From assembly GCF_902502825.2 (NCBI RefSeq), contig NZ_LR723670.1, positions 2,170,001-2,234,000 on the forward strand: a stretch of 64,000 nucleotides of DNA. The letters run 5' to 3'. The number at the start of each line of letters is the position of its first letter. Position 1 is the stretch's first letter. The notes beneath the pieces were generated by a model. The model saw only the letters and a program-made list of their open reading frames with translations. It was not told where the DNA came from and made no database searches. This document shows, piece by piece, positions 47,408 through 58,154 of this stretch. The translations under genes and the position numbers were made by a program. Origin of the DNA: Pseudorhizobium flavum. GTDB lineage: Bacteria > Pseudomonadota > Alphaproteobacteria > Rhizobiales > Rhizobiaceae.

Positions 47408-48559
47408 CTACTCCGCCGGAACGCCCGCAATGCGGAAGAGGCTGCGCTCCTGCGCCCGCTTTTCCGGACGGTGCCGGGTCAGTGCGAGGATGAAGCCTGC
47501 CGTCACGCAGATCGCGATCATCGAGGACCCGCCATAGGAGATCAGTGGCAGGGTCATTCCCTTCGCGGGCAGGAGTTCGAGATTGACGCCGATATTGATC
47601 ATCGACTGGATGCCGATCTGCAGCACGAGGCCCGCGACGGCAAAGCGGGCAAAATCATTGCGCTCCTTGAAGGAGTGACCGAGGCCGCGCAGAACGATGA
47701 AGGCGAAGATGAGCACCAGCAGCATGCAGAACAGGATTCCGAATTCCTCCGCCGCCACGGAGAAGATGAAGTCCGTATGGCTGTCGGGAATGATGCGCTT
47801 GACGATGCCTTCGCCCGGGCCCTGCCCGAACCAGTCGCCGCGGATGATCGCATCGCGGGCGGTGTCCACCTGGAACGTGTCGCCCTCACCGGTCAAGAAC
47901 CGGTCGATACGACCGGTCACGTGCGGCAACATGTAATATGCCGAGGCAAAGCCGACGATACCGACTGCCCCGAGAACCATGATCCAGAGCCACGGCATGC
48001 CGGCCATGAAGAACATGCCGCCCCAGACGACCGCGGTCAGAATCGTCTGCCCCAGGTCGGGCTGGGCAACGAGCAGCGCGGCCACAATGCCGAACAGGAT
48101 GATCGCGAAAAGATTGCCGGGAATTTCCGGCTGGCGGGCATGCTCGGCAAACAGCCATGCGCACACCACCACAAAGGCCGGCTTCATGAACTCCGAGGGC
48201 TGGATGGAGAAGCTGCCGATGGAGACCCATCGGCGCGAACCCTTCACTTCCACGCCGAAGAACAGCGCCATCACCATCATCAGCAGGGAGACGGCCAGCA
48301 GAATGATGGCAGCTCGACGCACCTGGCGCGGCGTCATGAACGACAACCCGATCATCACCATCAGCGACGGGACGATGAAGACGGCGTGTCGCTCTACGAA
48401 ATGAAAGCTGTCGAGGCCGAGCCGTTCTGCGACCGGCGGCGATGCGGCGAAGGACAGCATGAAGCCGATCCCCATCAGAAGGATGAACGCCGCAAGGAAA
48501 TAGCGGTCGATCGTCCAGAACCAATCCGCCAGTGGTCCCCGGTCGGCGCGGCTTACCAT
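47408..48559 (-). CDS. ftsW: Lipid II polymerase FtsW
   Basis: A 383-residue SEDS-family membrane protein with about ten helices, the divisome glycan polymerase paired with FtsI. Typical SEDS stretches: GSRRWVSIGSFSIQPSEFMKPAFVVV, VVAQPDLGQTILTAVVWGGMFF, IRGDWFGQGPGEGIVKRIIPDSHTDFIFSVAAEEFG and LPLISYGGSSMI. ATG 48559 follows the murD TGA by 2 nt (the reported frame includes an upstream TTG). The stop is 3 nt before murG. Confidence 0.96.
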   Translation of the reverse strand: MVSRADRGPLADWFWTIDRYFLAAFILLMGIGFMLSFAASPPVAERLGLDSFHFVERHAVFIVPSLMVMIGLSFMTPRQVRRAAIILLAVSLLMMVMALFFGVEVKGSRRWVSIGSFSIQPSEFMKPAFVVVCAWLFAEHARQPEIPGNLFAIILFGIVAALLVAQPDLGQTILTAVVWGGMFFMAGMPWLWIMVLGAVGIVGFASAYYMLPHVTGRIDRFLTGEGDTFQVDTARDAIIRGDWFGQGPGEGIVKRIIPDSHTDFIFSVAAEEFGILFCMLLVLIFAFIVLRGLGHSFKERNDFARFAVAGLVLQIGIQSMINIGVNLELLPAKGMTLPLISYGGSSMIAICVTAGFILALTRHRPEKRAQERSLFRIAGVPAE

Positions 48560-48561
48560 GG

Positions 48562-49968
48562 TCAAATCCCCTTGTTCGTCTCGACCAGCATGGTGACGCC
48601 GTCGAGTTCGGCAACATGGCTCACGAATGCATCTCCGCGGACCTCAAAATTCCTGTACTGATCGAAGCTGGCGCAAGCCGGCGACAACATGACAGCAGCC
48701 GAATTGCCCTCCGCCTCAGCCTCCGCAGCGGCATGGGCGACCGCACGCTCGAGCGTCCCGGAGATCTCGTAGGGAACAGCCTGCCCAAGCGTGGCGGCAA
48801 AGGCCGGTGCCGCCTCTCCGATCAGAAAGGCTTTGACGATATGCGGGAAGAGTGGTGCGAGGCTTGCGATGCCGCCTTCCTTGGGTAACCCGCCGGCAAT
48901 CCAGTAGATGCGGTCATAGCTCGACAGAGCCGGCGCAGCGGCTTCAGCATTGGTTGCCTTGGAATCGTTGACGAACAGCACGTTCCCGCGGCGCGCAACC
49001 GGCTGCATGCGGTGCTTCAGTCCCGGAAACGACCTCAGCCCCTCGCGGATCGCATCAGCATCGACCCCGACCGCAAGGCAGGCCGCGATTGCCGCCGCCG
49101 CGTTCTGCGCATTGTGCCCGCCCCTCAAGGTTGCGATGCCCTCCAGGTCGACGAACAGCGAACTCGCGCCGACCTCGGCCCTGAAGAGGCGGCTCCCCTC
49201 CGCATGGATTCCGTCGGCGACAACGTTGCGCCTGGAAATTCGACGAACCTTCACCCCTGCCCGCTCGACCCGGTCGGCGATGAGGGCCGAGAAGCTGTCG
49301 TCGATGCCGATGATGGCAATGTCGCTGCCCGCTACCAGCCGCTCCTTGACGTCGGCATAGTGCTGCATCGTGCCGTGGCGGTCGAGATGGTCCGGTGTCA
49401 GGTTGAGCAGGATGCCGGCAGTCGGATCGAGTGTCGGCGCAAGGTCTATCTGGTAGGAGGAGCACTCGACGACGTAGTAGCGCTCGGCCTTTGGGGGATC
49501 GAGCGTCAGCACTGCGGTGCCAATGTTCCCCCCAAGCTGCGTATCGCGGCCGCTGCTCCTGAGGATATGGGCGATGAGCGCCGTCGTCGTCGACTTCCCG
49601 TTGGTGCCGGTAATGGCGATGAACGGGCAATCCGGCGCGAATGCCCGCCTCTCACGCACAAAGAGTTCGATGTCACCGATGATCTCGACAAAGGCGGCGC
49701 GGGCGAGATCAACGCTCCAGTGCGGCTTCGGATGGGTCAGCGGCACGCCCGGCGACAGGATGAAGACGCCCATCTGCGGCCAGTCGATGGAGCGCAGATC
49801 CTCGGTATGCATACCGACCGAAGCCGCCTTTGCGACACTATCCGGATTGTCGTCCCACGCCGTCACGTCGGCTCCGCCGGCCTGCAAGGCCTGTGCGGTG
49901 GCAAGCCCGGAGCCGCCCAAGCCGAAGAGTGCGACCTTCTTGCCGGCAAATGTGGTGACCGGGATCAT
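48562..49968 (-). CDS. murD: UDP-N-acetylmuramoyl-L-alanine-D-glutamate ligase
   Basis: A 468-residue Mur ligase adding D-Glu. The N-terminal UDP-binding Rossmann region is [21 protein letters not shown], the P-loop [16 protein letters not shown], and the catalytic [20 protein letters not shown] and [12 protein letters not shown] 49968 is chosen over the longer frame to 50025 because homology starts there and GGGGGAGA-like purines precede it. It lies 7 nt after mraY's stop. Confidence 0.96.
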   Translation of the reverse strand: MIPVTTFAGKKVALFGLGGSGLATAQALQAGGADVTAWDDNPDSVAKAASVGMHTEDLRSIDWPQMGVFILSPGVPLTHPKPHWSVDLARAAFVEIIGDIELFVRERRAFAPDCPFIAITGTNGKSTTTALIAHILRSSGRDTQLGGNIGTAVLTLDPPKAERYYVVECSSYQIDLAPTLDPTAGILLNLTPDHLDRHGTMQHYADVKERLVAGSDIAIIGIDDSFSALIADRVERAGVKVRRISRRNVVADGIHAEGSRLFRAEVGASSLFVDLEGIATLRGGHNAQNAAAAIAACLAVGVDADAIREGLRSFPGLKHRMQPVARRGNVLFVNDSKATNAEAAAPALSSYDRIYWIAGGLPKEGGIASLAPLFPHIVKAFLIGEAAPAFAATLGQAVPYEISGTLERAVAHAAAEAEAEGNSAAVMLSPACASFDQYRNFEVRGDAFVSHVAELDGVTMLVETNKGI

Positions 49969-49975
49969 CTCCCCC

Positions 49976-51079
49976 TCACCGCAGCTTGAGTGTTGAGAGA
50001 CCGAGCAGTGCCAGCCCGACGGCAATGATCCAGAAGCGGACGACCACCTGGCTCTCGGTCCATCCGAGTTTCTCGAAATGATGGTGGATGGGCGCCATGA
50101 GGAAGACGCGCCGGCCCGTCAGCTTGAAGAAGCCAACCTGGATGATGACCGACAGGGTTTCCATGACGAACAGGCCGCCGATGATGACCATGACGATCTC
50201 GTGCTTCGTCGCAACGGCAACGGAACCGATCAGTCCTCCCAAGGCAAGCGAGCCTGTGTCGCCCATGAAAATCGCGGCCGGCGGCGCGTTGAACCAGAGG
50301 AAACCGAGGCCGGCACCGATCACGGCACCGAGGATGACCACCAGTTCCCCGGTTCCAGGGACAAAGTTGATCTGCAGGTAATTCGCGAAGACGCCGTTGC
50401 CGACGAGATAGGAGATGGCACCGAAGGAGGCCGCGGCGATCATCACCGGAACGATGGCAAGTCCATCAAGTCCATCCGTCAAGTTCACCGCGTTCCCGGC
50501 CCCGACGATCACGAAAGCGCCGAACAGGACGAAGAAGATGCCCAGGTCGACCAGGAAGTCCTTGAAGAATGGAAAGGCGATCGAGGTGCCGAGGTTGGGA
50601 TTGGCGGATTGCCCGGTGGCTGAAGCGATGCGCATCATGAAGAACACGGCGATCGCGGCAATCAGGAACTCGATCCCGAGCCGGGCCTTCCCCGAGAAGC
50701 CCTTGTCGGTCTGTTTGGTCACCTTGAGATAGTCGTCATAGAAGCCGATCGCACCGAAACCGAGCGTCACCAGCAACGTCGCGACCACGTAGATGTTCGA
50801 CAGGTCCGCCCAGAGCAGCGATCCGCCGATGATTCCCGCGAGAATCATCAACCCGCCCATCGTGGGTGTACCGGCCTTTTTGAAGTGGGTCTGAGGTCCG
50901 TCAGCGCGGATCGGCTGTCCCTTGCCCTGCCGTACGCGCAGTGAGGCGATCATTGCGGGGCCGAACAGGAAGACGATCAATGCAGAGGTAAAGAGTGCCG
51001 CACCGGTGCGAAACGTAATGTATCGGAACAGGTTGAAGATTTGAAACGTATCCGCCAGTTCCACAAGCCAGATGAGCAT
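49976..51079 (-). CDS. mraY: Phospho-N-acetylmuramoyl-pentapeptide transferase
   Basis: A 367-residue polytopic enzyme making lipid I. About ten TM helices; the catalytic Asp motifs are FYDDYLKV and [13 protein letters not shown], with the family loop [20 protein letters not shown] and the histidine motif [15 protein letters not shown]. It lies 24 nt downstream of murF. Confidence 0.97.
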   Translation of the reverse strand: MLIWLVELADTFQIFNLFRYITFRTGAALFTSALIVFLFGPAMIASLRVRQGKGQPIRADGPQTHFKKAGTPTMGGLMILAGIIGGSLLWADLSNIYVVATLLVTLGFGAIGFYDDYLKVTKQTDKGFSGKARLGIEFLIAAIAVFFMMRIASATGQSANPNLGTSIAFPFFKDFLVDLGIFFVLFGAFVIVGAGNAVNLTDGLDGLAIVPVMIAAASFGAISYLVGNGVFANYLQINFVPGTGELVVILGAVIGAGLGFLWFNAPPAAIFMGDTGSLALGGLIGSVAVATKHEIVMVIIGGLFVMETLSVIIQVGFFKLTGRRVFLMAPIHHHFEKLGWTESQVVVRFWIIAVGLALLGLSTLKLR

Positions 51080-51103
51080 CCATGGCCCTTTCTAGAAGCC
51101 GAA

Positions 51104-52537
51104 TTAAAGTTGGCGCTCCGTCTCGGAGACTGCCGGATAATTGTCAATAAGCGCAGAAACGATCTTTCCGAAACCGATGCCGAGGGACGACTTCACCATG
51201 ACCACGTCACCCGGCTTGACAGCACGCACGGCAAAATCCCGAAGCTCTTCCGTCGTCGACCGGTACTCGCAATGCACGCTCTCCGGCAGCGCATCCCGAA
51301 GGACCGTTATTTCAGCGCCTGCCAGCCACACATGCTCGATGCCAGCTGCCAAAATCGGCCCTGCCAGTTCCTCGTGGACCTTTGCGGAAAACTCCCCCAT
51401 TTCCAGCATGTCGCCGAGGATGGCGATCCTCCTCCCGGAGGCCACGGGCTCCGACGCGGCAAGAAGCGCGATCGCGGCCCGCATGGACGCCGGGTTGGCA
51501 TTATAGCTTTCATCGATCAGCGTCAGGATGCCTTCGCCGATACCGAGCCTGTGCTGCTCGCCACGGCCCTTGACCGGTCGCAGTTCTGCTAGTGCAGCGA
51601 CGGCCTTACCGAGATCCGCACCAACCAGCGTGCAAGCGCCGAGTGCAGCCATGGCGTTTTCCGCAATGTGCCTGCCCGGAGTGCCGATCTCCACCTCCAC
51701 CGTCTCGCCGCTGAGCGTCGCCCAGACGGTCGAGCTTTGCGCGTTGCCCTCGAAATCGGCCAGCCGGAAGTCTGCCTTGGCATGCTGACCGAACGTATAG
51801 ATGCGGCCGACGCCGACCTCCTGGGCCCGCTGCTCGAGGAAAGCGAACTGCTTGTTGTCCCGATTGAGGATCGCTGCACCGCCGGGCTCCAGACCTTCGA
51901 ATATCTCCGCCTTGGCGGCCGCGATCTCTTCGAGATTGCGGAAGTGACCGAGATGGGCGGCAGCGATCGTGGTGATGATGGCCACATGGGGACGCACCAT
52001 CTTCACCAGCGGGCGGATTTCGTCCGAATGGTTCATGCCGATCTCGAAGACGCCGAACTGCGCCTCCTCGGGCATGCGGGCCAGCGTCAGCGGCACCCCC
52101 CAGTGATTATTGAAGGAAGCAACCGCCGCATGCACCTTGCCGGACGGCGCGAGAACGTGCCGCAGCATCTCCTTGGTTGTCGTTTTGCCGACCGAGCCGG
52201 TTACCGCGACGATCTGGGCGCGGCTCCGCTCACGAGAGGCTACGCCGAGCTTTCCAAGCGCCGCCAGCACGTCCTCCACGACGATCATCGGGATGGTCAG
52301 CCGCCCCATGGCCGGCAGCTTCGCCTCGCTCACCACAATCAGGGAGGCCCCGTTCGCGACGGCGATACTGGCGAAGTCATGACCGTCGACGCGATCGCCC
52401 TTGATGGCGAAGAAGGCTTCCCCGGGGGCTATCGAACGGCTGTCGATCGAGATGCCGGTGATACCCTCCGGAAGCGTACCCACCGGCCGCCCTTCCATTG
52501 CGCCAACCATTGCATCGCAGGTCCAGAGCCAGCTCAA
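51104..52537 (-). CDS. murF: UDP-N-acetylmuramoyl-tripeptide-D-alanyl-D-alanine ligase
   Basis: A 477-residue Mur ligase that adds D-Ala-D-Ala. The N-terminal [20 protein letters not shown] region binds UDP-MurNAc tripeptide, with P-loop [17 protein letters not shown] and AHLGHFRN. The C-terminal [15 protein letters not shown] is the family catalytic region. Its start overlaps the murE stop by 4 nt. Confidence 0.97.
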   Translation of the reverse strand: MSWLWTCDAMVGAMEGRPVGTLPEGITGISIDSRSIAPGEAFFAIKGDRVDGHDFASIAVANGASLIVVSEAKLPAMGRLTIPMIVVEDVLAALGKLGVASRERSRAQIVAVTGSVGKTTTKEMLRHVLAPSGKVHAAVASFNNHWGVPLTLARMPEEAQFGVFEIGMNHSDEIRPLVKMVRPHVAIITTIAAAHLGHFRNLEEIAAAKAEIFEGLEPGGAAILNRDNKQFAFLEQRAQEVGVGRIYTFGQHAKADFRLADFEGNAQSSTVWATLSGETVEVEIGTPGRHIAENAMAALGACTLVGADLGKAVAALAELRPVKGRGEQHRLGIGEGILTLIDESYNANPASMRAAIALLAASEPVASGRRIAILGDMLEMGEFSAKVHEELAGPILAAGIEHVWLAGAEITVLRDALPESVHCEYRSTTEELRDFAVRAVKPGDVVMVKSSLGIGFGKIVSALIDNYPAVSETERQL

Positions 52538-53994
52538 GATGTCATCTCCTCCAATGCCTTTCGCAGTTCCAGGTGGTCGGAGAACGGCAGGACCCGGTCG
52601 CCGATCGTTTGCCCCTCCTCATGCCCCTTGCCAGCGACGATGAGGGTGTCACCCGCTTTCAGAAGCGAGACGGCATGGCGGATCGCCGCCGCGCGGTCGC
52701 CGATCTCGGTGGCACCAGGCGCCGCCGCCAGGATCTCGGACCGGATGACCTCCGGGACCTCGGAACGCGGATTGTCGTCAGTTACGACCACCACATCCGC
52801 CAGCCGTGTAGCGATCTCGCCCATGATGGGGCGCTTGCCCTTGTCACGGTCGCCGCCACATCCGAAAACGACCACGACCCGCCCGGTGGTGAAGGGTCGC
52901 ACGGACGACAGGACGTTCTCCAGCGCATCGGGCTTGTGGGCATAATCAACGTAGGCCAAGGCCCCTTCGTGTGTCTGCCCCACGAGCTCCAGGCGTCCGG
53001 AGGCGCCTTGCAGCTTCTCCAGCGCCGCCATCGCAACTGCAGCCGGCGTGCCGGTCGATATCGCTAGACCCGCAGCCACGAGTGCATTTGCCACCTGGAA
53101 GTCGCCCGCCAGAGGAATGTCGACCTCGAAGATCTCGTCGCCGAAATGGATCTCGGCAGTCTGCTTGTGGCGGAAGTGCTCGACGCGCTTGAGAGCAAGG
53201 TAATCCCCCTTGCGGCCGACGGTGAGCACCTGAAGCTGCGATTTACCGGCAACGCGGATCGCTTCCGCAGACCATTCGTCATCCGCAAAGATGACCGCCG
53301 GCGAACCTTTCGGCAGCAGCGTATCGAAGAGCCGCATCTTCGCGGCCATATAGCTTTCGATCGTCGGATGATAATCCATGTGATCGCGGCCGAGATTGGT
53401 AAACCCGGCCGCCGCGAGGCGCACGCCGTCGAGCCGGCATTGATCGAGCCCGTGACTGGATGCTTCCATGGCTGCGTGGGTCACACCTTCTGCCGCAAGT
53501 TCCGCCAGCAGCGCGTGGAGCCCAACCGGGTCCGGCGTCGTCAGGGATCCATAGTCGTTGCGGGTCGGCGAAACGACGCCGGTGGTGCCGATCTGCGCGG
53601 CAGGATGGCCGGCATGTGCCCATATCTGACGGGTGAAGGAGGCAACGGACGTCTTGCCGGCGGTCCCGGTGACGGCGACCATGGTGGCCGGCTGCGCCCC
53701 ATAGAAGCGTGCGGCAGCCAAAGCCAGAAAGCGGCGCGGATTGGAGACGGTCAGGACGGGAACCGAGGCATCGGCCGTCTGACCTGCGACAGCCGCAAGG
53801 GCGCCGCGTTTCGCGGCGTCGGCAATGAAGCGAGCGCCGTCGGCCTTCGTCCCGGGTAACGCTGCGAAAAGCACGCTGGGCTCAACCTTCCGGCTGTCGG
53901 CAGAGATGCCGCCGATCTCGATATCGCCCGTCGCTCCGGCGAGCAGTTCGCTGATCTCCGGAAAATCATCGCCGGCCAGGTCGCGTAACTTCAT
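52534..53994 (-). CDS. murE: UDP-N-acetylmuramoylalanyl-D-glutamate-2,6-diaminopimelate ligase
   Basis: A 486-residue Mur ligase. The substrate-specificity motif DNPRSE (in [14 protein letters not shown]) predicts meso-diaminopimelate, consistent with a Gram-negative wall. N-terminal [26 protein letters not shown] and P-loop [12 protein letters not shown] are present. ATG 53994 is preferred (AGAG-type RBS upstream); an in-frame ATG at 54012 is an alternative. ftsI lies 63 nt upstream. Confidence 0.96.
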   Translation of the reverse strand: MKLRDLAGDDFPEISELLAGATGDIEIGGISADSRKVEPSVLFAALPGTKADGARFIADAAKRGALAAVAGQTADASVPVLTVSNPRRFLALAAARFYGAQPATMVAVTGTAGKTSVASFTRQIWAHAGHPAAQIGTTGVVSPTRNDYGSLTTPDPVGLHALLAELAAEGVTHAAMEASSHGLDQCRLDGVRLAAAGFTNLGRDHMDYHPTIESYMAAKMRLFDTLLPKGSPAVIFADDEWSAEAIRVAGKSQLQVLTVGRKGDYLALKRVEHFRHKQTAEIHFGDEIFEVDIPLAGDFQVANALVAAGLAISTGTPAAVAMAALEKLQGASGRLELVGQTHEGALAYVDYAHKPDALENVLSSVRPFTTGRVVVVFGCGGDRDKGKRPIMGEIATRLADVVVVTDDNPRSEVPEVIRSEILAAAPGATEIGDRAAAIRHAVSLLKAGDTLIVAGKGHEEGQTIGDRVLPFSDHLELRKALEEMTS

Positions 53995-54057
53995 CAGCGG
54001 TACTCTCATCATTGGTCAGGCGCGCACTCTCTAGAATCGCCCGTGAATCATTATCGC

Positions 54058-55803
54058 CTAATACGATACCAAAAGGGCCGAACCATCCTCGCCGAAGCGT
54101 GGTTTTACACCGAGAATCGCCGCCGACCTGCTGATGATGTCCTGTACCATCGGGGCAGCATTGAGGCCGGCTGTGCGCCCTCCGCCCTCTCCGGTCTTCG
54201 GCTCATCGATGAAGGTAAGCACGGCATATTGCGGCTCGTGAATCGGGAAGGCGGCGATGAAGACGTTGAAGTTCTTCTCGTTCGAATAGCGACCGTTGAC
54301 CACTTTCTCGGCGGTTCCCGTCTTGCCTCCGACGTTGAAGCCCTCGACCAGCGCACGCTTGCCTGAACCCTTGGTGGCGTTCCAGTCGAACAGGAAGCGC
54401 ATGTCTTCGCTCGTCGATTCCTTCATCACCCTCTGCGCCACGAGATCCGCCTCGTCCCGGGTCCGCGGGAGGAAGGTCGGCGGAATGAGCTTGCCGCCAT
54501 TCACCAGCGCGGCAACGGCAACGGCCGTCTGCAGCGGCGTCGTGGAAACGCCGTGACCGAAGGAGATCGTGACCGAGTGGATCTTCTTCCACTCCCGCGG
54601 CTGGCTGGGCATGGCCACCTCGGGCAGTTCGGTCTGCGTCCGGGTCAGAAGGCCGAGCCGGGTCAGGAACTCCTTGTGTCCCTCTATGCCAACCACGTCG
54701 GCCATCTTGGCGGTGCCGATGTTGGAGGAATACTGGAAGACCTCCGGGACCGTCAGCATGCGGCCCTTGCCGTGGAAATCCTTGATCGTGAAGCCGCCGA
54801 TGCGGATCGGGAAGCGGGCATCGAAGCTGTCGGTCATCTTGACCTTGCCGGAATCGAGCGCCATCGCTGTGGTGAAGGCCTTGAAGGTCGATCCCATCTC
54901 GAACGTGCCGTTCGACATCCGGTTGAGCCAGCCTTCCTCTGCACCCGCCGCCGGGGTGTTGGGATCGTAGTCCGGAGCGGATGCCATTGCGATGACTTCC
55001 CCGGTATGGACGTCGAGGACGACGGCCCCCGCACCTACGGCCTGGTACTTGTCGATGGAGGAGTAGATCACCTCCCGCACGATCGACTGCACCCTGAGAT
55101 CGATAGACAGCCGAACCGGTTCCAGCGGCTGGTCGGACGTCATGCCGACCGCTGCCAGATCGGCAAGGCCCTGGCTGTCGACATACCGTTCCATGCCTGC
55201 AACGCCGCGGTTGTCGATGTTGACGTGGCCCACCACGTGAGCGGCGGTCGCGCCACCGGGATAGAACCGCCGCTTCTCCGGCCGGAAGCCGATGCCGGGA
55301 ATTCCAAGTGCAAGGATCTGGCTCTGCTGCTTCGGCGTCAGCTGGCGACGCAGCCACTGGAAATGCGACTTCGAGGAGAGCTTCCCGTAGATCGACCTGG
55401 CGTCGAGATCAGGCAGGACAGTCGCGAGCTTCTCGATGACCTCGTCCGCGTCGACGATCTTGTGGGGCTCCGCGTAGAGCGAGACGGTGCGGATGTCGGT
55501 CGCCAACACCTCGCCGTTGCGATCGAGAAGATCGGGACGGGAAGCCATCAGCCTGTCTGCAGGCATGATGCTGGAGGTGATCTCCGGTTGTGCCATTCCG
55601 TACTGAACCAACCGGCCACCGATGACGCCGTACACGGCGACAAAGCCGACGATGATCAGCCCGACACGATTGCGCGCCTGCGCGGCCTTACGCTTGCCGA
55701 CGCCCTCGAACGTGGTGTCACCCGACACGGCCGTGCTGCGGCGACTCCCCGTCGACAGGTGCGCGCGACTTTTCAACACCATGATGCGCGAGAGAAACGA
55801 CAT
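54058..55803 (-). CDS. ftsI: Septal penicillin-binding protein 2/3 (FtsI)
   Basis: A 581-residue class B PBP, the divisome transpeptidase. One N-terminal TM segment (about 46-66), a PBP dimerisation/pedestal domain, then the transpeptidase with STFK (305-308, Ser305 the acylation site), SSN (359-361) and KTGT (494-497). Cognate partner of FtsW. The start overlaps the ftsL stop by 1 nt. Confidence 0.97.
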   Translation of the reverse strand: MSFLSRIMVLKSRAHLSTGSRRSTAVSGDTTFEGVGKRKAAQARNRVGLIIVGFVAVYGVIGGRLVQYGMAQPEITSSIMPADRLMASRPDLLDRNGEVLATDIRTVSLYAEPHKIVDADEVIEKLATVLPDLDARSIYGKLSSKSHFQWLRRQLTPKQQSQILALGIPGIGFRPEKRRFYPGGATAAHVVGHVNIDNRGVAGMERYVDSQGLADLAAVGMTSDQPLEPVRLSIDLRVQSIVREVIYSSIDKYQAVGAGAVVLDVHTGEVIAMASAPDYDPNTPAAGAEEGWLNRMSNGTFEMGSTFKAFTTAMALDSGKVKMTDSFDARFPIRIGGFTIKDFHGKGRMLTVPEVFQYSSNIGTAKMADVVGIEGHKEFLTRLGLLTRTQTELPEVAMPSQPREWKKIHSVTISFGHGVSTTPLQTAVAVAALVNGGKLIPPTFLPRTRDEADLVAQRVMKESTSEDMRFLFDWNATKGSGKRALVEGFNVGGKTGTAEKVVNGRYSNEKNFNVFIAAFPIHEPQYAVLTFIDEPKTGEGGGRTAGLNAAPMVQDIISRSAAILGVKPRFGEDGSALLVSY

Positions 55804-56273
55804 CAGCGCCTCACCGATCCAGTTGAGATTGCATCCAGGGGCACGCCTCCTCGCGGGATCGGCACGGGAATTCCGTTCGAAGGGGCCGCATTCCTTGCCG
55901 CGTCTACGCCCTTGATGGCAGCAGCGACTTCACCTCCGGCGCTGGCGATCAGTTCCTCGATCGTGGTCTCCGGCATTGGCAGCTGCGACCGCGGCATCGG
56001 CAGTTCGACGGGCATGGCAAGTTGCGTCGGCTGGGTCGGCATCAGTTGCAGCTCCGACTGATATGCCGCGATCAGTCGCTCCAGCCGGTTCGGCTGGGTC
56101 AACAATGCCCAATCCGCCTTCAGCAGGTCGATCGTATCCTTTTCGAGGACGATCTCGGCCTCGAGGCGCCGCACTTCCTGCAGCTTGTCGTCGGCCCGGT
56201 GCTTGATGGTATAGGTCACAACGGCCGCGGCGGTCATTACGCCGATCAGAACGAGGTCGAGGCTTCTCAGCAT
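55803..56273 (-). CDS. ftsL: Cell division protein FtsL
   Basis: A 156-residue bitopic protein: a TM segment near the N-terminus (LDLVLIGVMTAAAVVTYTI), then a periplasmic coiled coil (DDKLQEVRRLEAEIVLEKDTIDLLKADWALLT) typical of FtsL, then a Pro-rich tail longer than in enterics, as in other alphaproteobacteria. Its start overlaps the rsmH stop by 1 nt, and its stop overlaps the ftsI ATG. Confidence 0.93.
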   Translation of the reverse strand: MLRSLDLVLIGVMTAAAVVTYTIKHRADDKLQEVRRLEAEIVLEKDTIDLLKADWALLTQPNRLERLIAAYQSELQLMPTQPTQLAMPVELPMPRSQLPMPETTIEELIASAGGEVAAAIKGVDAARNAAPSNGIPVPIPRGGVPLDAISTGSVRR

Positions 56274-57301
56274 CAGGCGGCTCCCATCTTGGCGAGGCTG
56301 GCGAGATCCGGCAGATCGAAAATGCCCATGTCCGCCGCGCGGGCCGGCGCATCCGTGCGGCGCCCTGCCCGTAGCTTGGCGGAGCGTGCCCGAGGATTGA
56401 GTTCCGCCTCCTCCTCCGTGGCGCTGACTACGCCCTTGCCGACCGGCTCGAAGATCGCGGGCTTCTCGACAACCATGGGCATGTGGCGCGAGCCCGCCGC
56501 CTTGCCGGAACGATCGGAGAAGTATTTCTTGACGATCCGGTCCTCGAGCGAATGGAAGGTCACCACCACGAGCCGACCGCCCGGCTTTAGCGCGCGCTCC
56601 GCCGCGAACAGCGCCTGCGCCAGTTCGCCGAGTTCGTCATTGACGAAGATGCGCAGGGCCTGGAAGACGCGCGTGGCGGGATGGATCTTGTCCTTGGCCT
56701 TGCGCGGATTGACGCTCTCGATGAGGTTGGCCAGGTCGCGCGTGGTCGTGAACGGTTCCGAAGAACGACGCTTTTCGATGGCCCGCGCGATCCGTCCGGC
56801 GTGCTTTTCCTCGCCCAGGAACCCGAATATCCGGATGAGATCTCCGACCTTCGCCCGGTTCACCACATCGGCGGCCGATACGCCTTCGGCCGACATGCGC
56901 ATGTCGAGCGGTCCATTCCTCTGGAAGGAGAAGCCGCGTTCGGCCTCGTCGATCTGCATGGAGGAGACGCCGATGTCGAGCACGACGGCATCCAGCCCGC
57001 CGGCAGGCCCATGCTCCGCGAGACGGGAGAACTGCGACTGGATCAGGGTCAGCCTGCCACCGCTTGCAGCCGCCAATTCACGGCCGCCGGCGATGGCGGT
57101 TGGATCGCGATCGAGCGCAATGACCTGGGCGCCGGCATCGAGCATGGCCGAGGTGTATCCGCCCGCACCGAAAGTACCGTCCAGGGCGATCTGACCAGGC
57201 GCCAGGTCGAGGGCTGACATCACCTCCGGAAGAAGAACAGGAATGTGGCGAACCGGTCCGCCTTCGGTTTCGGGCACGCCTCCACCAAGATTCGCCGCCA
57301 T
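56273..57301 (-). CDS. rsmH: 16S rRNA (cytosine1402-N4)-methyltransferase RsmH/MraW
   Basis: A 342-residue SAM-dependent enzyme methylating C1402 of 16S rRNA. The SAM loop is [18 protein letters not shown], and RNA/SAM residues are in [36 protein letters not shown] and [19 protein letters not shown] 57301 is set by homology and lies 14 nt from the mraZ stop; the frame remains open to 57922 but that is antisense-like shadow over mraZ. Confidence 0.95.
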   Translation of the reverse strand: MAANLGGGVPETEGGPVRHIPVLLPEVMSALDLAPGQIALDGTFGAGGYTSAMLDAGAQVIALDRDPTAIAGGRELAAASGGRLTLIQSQFSRLAEHGPAGGLDAVVLDIGVSSMQIDEAERGFSFQRNGPLDMRMSAEGVSAADVVNRAKVGDLIRIFGFLGEEKHAGRIARAIEKRRSSEPFTTTRDLANLIESVNPRKAKDKIHPATRVFQALRIFVNDELGELAQALFAAERALKPGGRLVVVTFHSLEDRIVKKYFSDRSGKAAGSRHMPMVVEKPAIFEPVGKGVVSATEEEAELNPRARSAKLRAGRRTDAPARAADMGIFDLPDLASLAKMGAA

Positions 57302-57315
57302 TCCGATCCCCCGTC

Positions 57316-57747
57316 CTAGGCAGGACGCGGAAAGCGTCCTGCTCTTGCCGCCGCCTGCGCCTCGTGAAACGCCTGCGGCTGCCACAGTTGAAAATGATCC
57401 GAGCGCCCCACGAAGGTGACTTCCGTGCTGATTCCCGTGAAGTCGCGAATGAAATCCGTGACCATCAGCCGGCCCTCCGCATCGAGCCTCATGAAGACGC
57501 CGCCACCATGAACCAGCAGCGACATCCTGTTCGCCTCCGGCGAGAAGGGATCGACAGACGCGATCTGCCTCTCGTACCGATCGAGCAGATCCGGTCCACC
57601 AACGCTGATCGCCGGAAAGATGAAATCCTGGAGACAGTAAAGCTCCTGAATCCCCCTCTCCACAAGAACCGAACGAAAGCTCGCCGGGACGGAAACCCGC
57701 CCCTTCGAATCGATCCGGTTCGTGGCATTCGACAGGAAGCGGTTCAT
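57316..57747 (-). CDS. mraZ: Transcriptional regulator MraZ
   Basis: A 143-residue protein with two SpoVT/AbrB-like domains ([24 protein letters not shown] and [26 protein letters not shown]). In E. coli MraZ binds TGGGN direct repeats at the dcw promoter and represses it. Those repeats are present upstream here. ATG 57747 matches the usual MraZ start (MNRFLSN); ATG 57759 (MSDVMNRF) is an alternative. First gene of the dcw operon. Confidence 0.95.
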   Translation of the reverse strand: MNRFLSNATNRIDSKGRVSVPASFRSVLVERGIQELYCLQDFIFPAISVGGPDLLDRYERQIASVDPFSPEANRMSLLVHGGGVFMRLDAEGRLMVTDFIRDFTGISTEVTFVGRSDHFQLWQPQAFHEAQAAARAGRFPRPA

Positions 57748-57911
57748 AACGTCCGACATCCGCCTCGCTACTCTCGGGGACGACAAATTGTCCCTCGCAA
57801 ACGACTGAACCAGACACAGCTTCGCCAGCGACGCGGATGGAACTCCGCCCGTTGAAACGCCTCAAACTCTGTGATTGGCGGGCACTCATTCGCCCTTGAA
57901 CAGTAAGGTGA

Positions 57912-57945
57912 TGGGATAGCATGGGACCATATGGGCGTCAATGGG
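57912..57945 (-). promoter_or_regulatory. MraZ-binding repeats (four TGGG at 10-bp spacing) over the mraZ promoter
   Basis: TGGG occurs at 57912-57915, 57922-57925, 57932-57935 and 57942-57945 on the plus strand, exactly one helical turn apart (TGGGN plus five-base spacers). On the minus strand a -35 TTGACG (57941-57936) and a -10 TATCCC (57918-57913), 17 bp apart, lie inside the array. A start near 57905 gives a leader of about 160 nt to mraZ. This fits autorepression of the division operon by MraZ. Confidence 0.75.
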
Positions 57946-57988
57946 AAGAGGCCCCGCAGCAGGGCCGCAACATCGTTTATTTATGAGC

Positions 57989-58012
57989 TGTTAAGTTTAA
58001 CAAAGGGTTAGT
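57989..58012. promoter_or_regulatory. Symmetric TTAA element and partial CtrA-like site upstream of mraZ promoter
   Basis: TGTTAAGTTTAACA (57989-58002) is a 6-bp inverted repeat with a 2-bp centre. Overlapping it TTAA-N7-TTAGT (57997-58012) is a two-mismatch version of the CtrA consensus. It is 45-90 bp upstream of the -35 of the mraZ promoter. Functional meaning is uncertain. Confidence 0.3.
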
Positions 58013-58100
58013 TCGCAATGCGGAGAAAGAGGTTCTCAAGAGGCTCGTAAGCCCCACCCACGACCCTTCTAAGCCTATGTTTAGGAACGAATTTCAGGAA

Positions 58101-58116
58101 GGCCTTGAGCAAGGCC
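58101..58116 (-). terminator. Hairpin downstream of rnpB
   Basis: GGCCTT-GAGC-AAGGCC (plus-strand reading) forms a perfect 6-bp stem with a 4-nt loop, about 40 bases beyond the RNase P RNA 3' end on the minus strand. It is a plausible but weak terminator (few Us). The remaining bases between here and the mraZ control region contain no gene that I can support. Confidence 0.4.
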
Positions 58117-58154
58117 CGCACCTGGGAACTGCGTCAGGACGACGTCAAGGGAAA

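Noticed and set aside
46529..48661. Long plus-strand open frame (710 codons) across murG and ftsW
   Set aside because: Antisense to two well-supported essential genes, His/Arg/Asp-rich translation and no RBS or homology.
57302..57922. Extension of the rsmH frame over mraZ
   Set aside because: It overlaps the strongly supported mraZ gene on the same strand, and RsmH homology starts at 57301.
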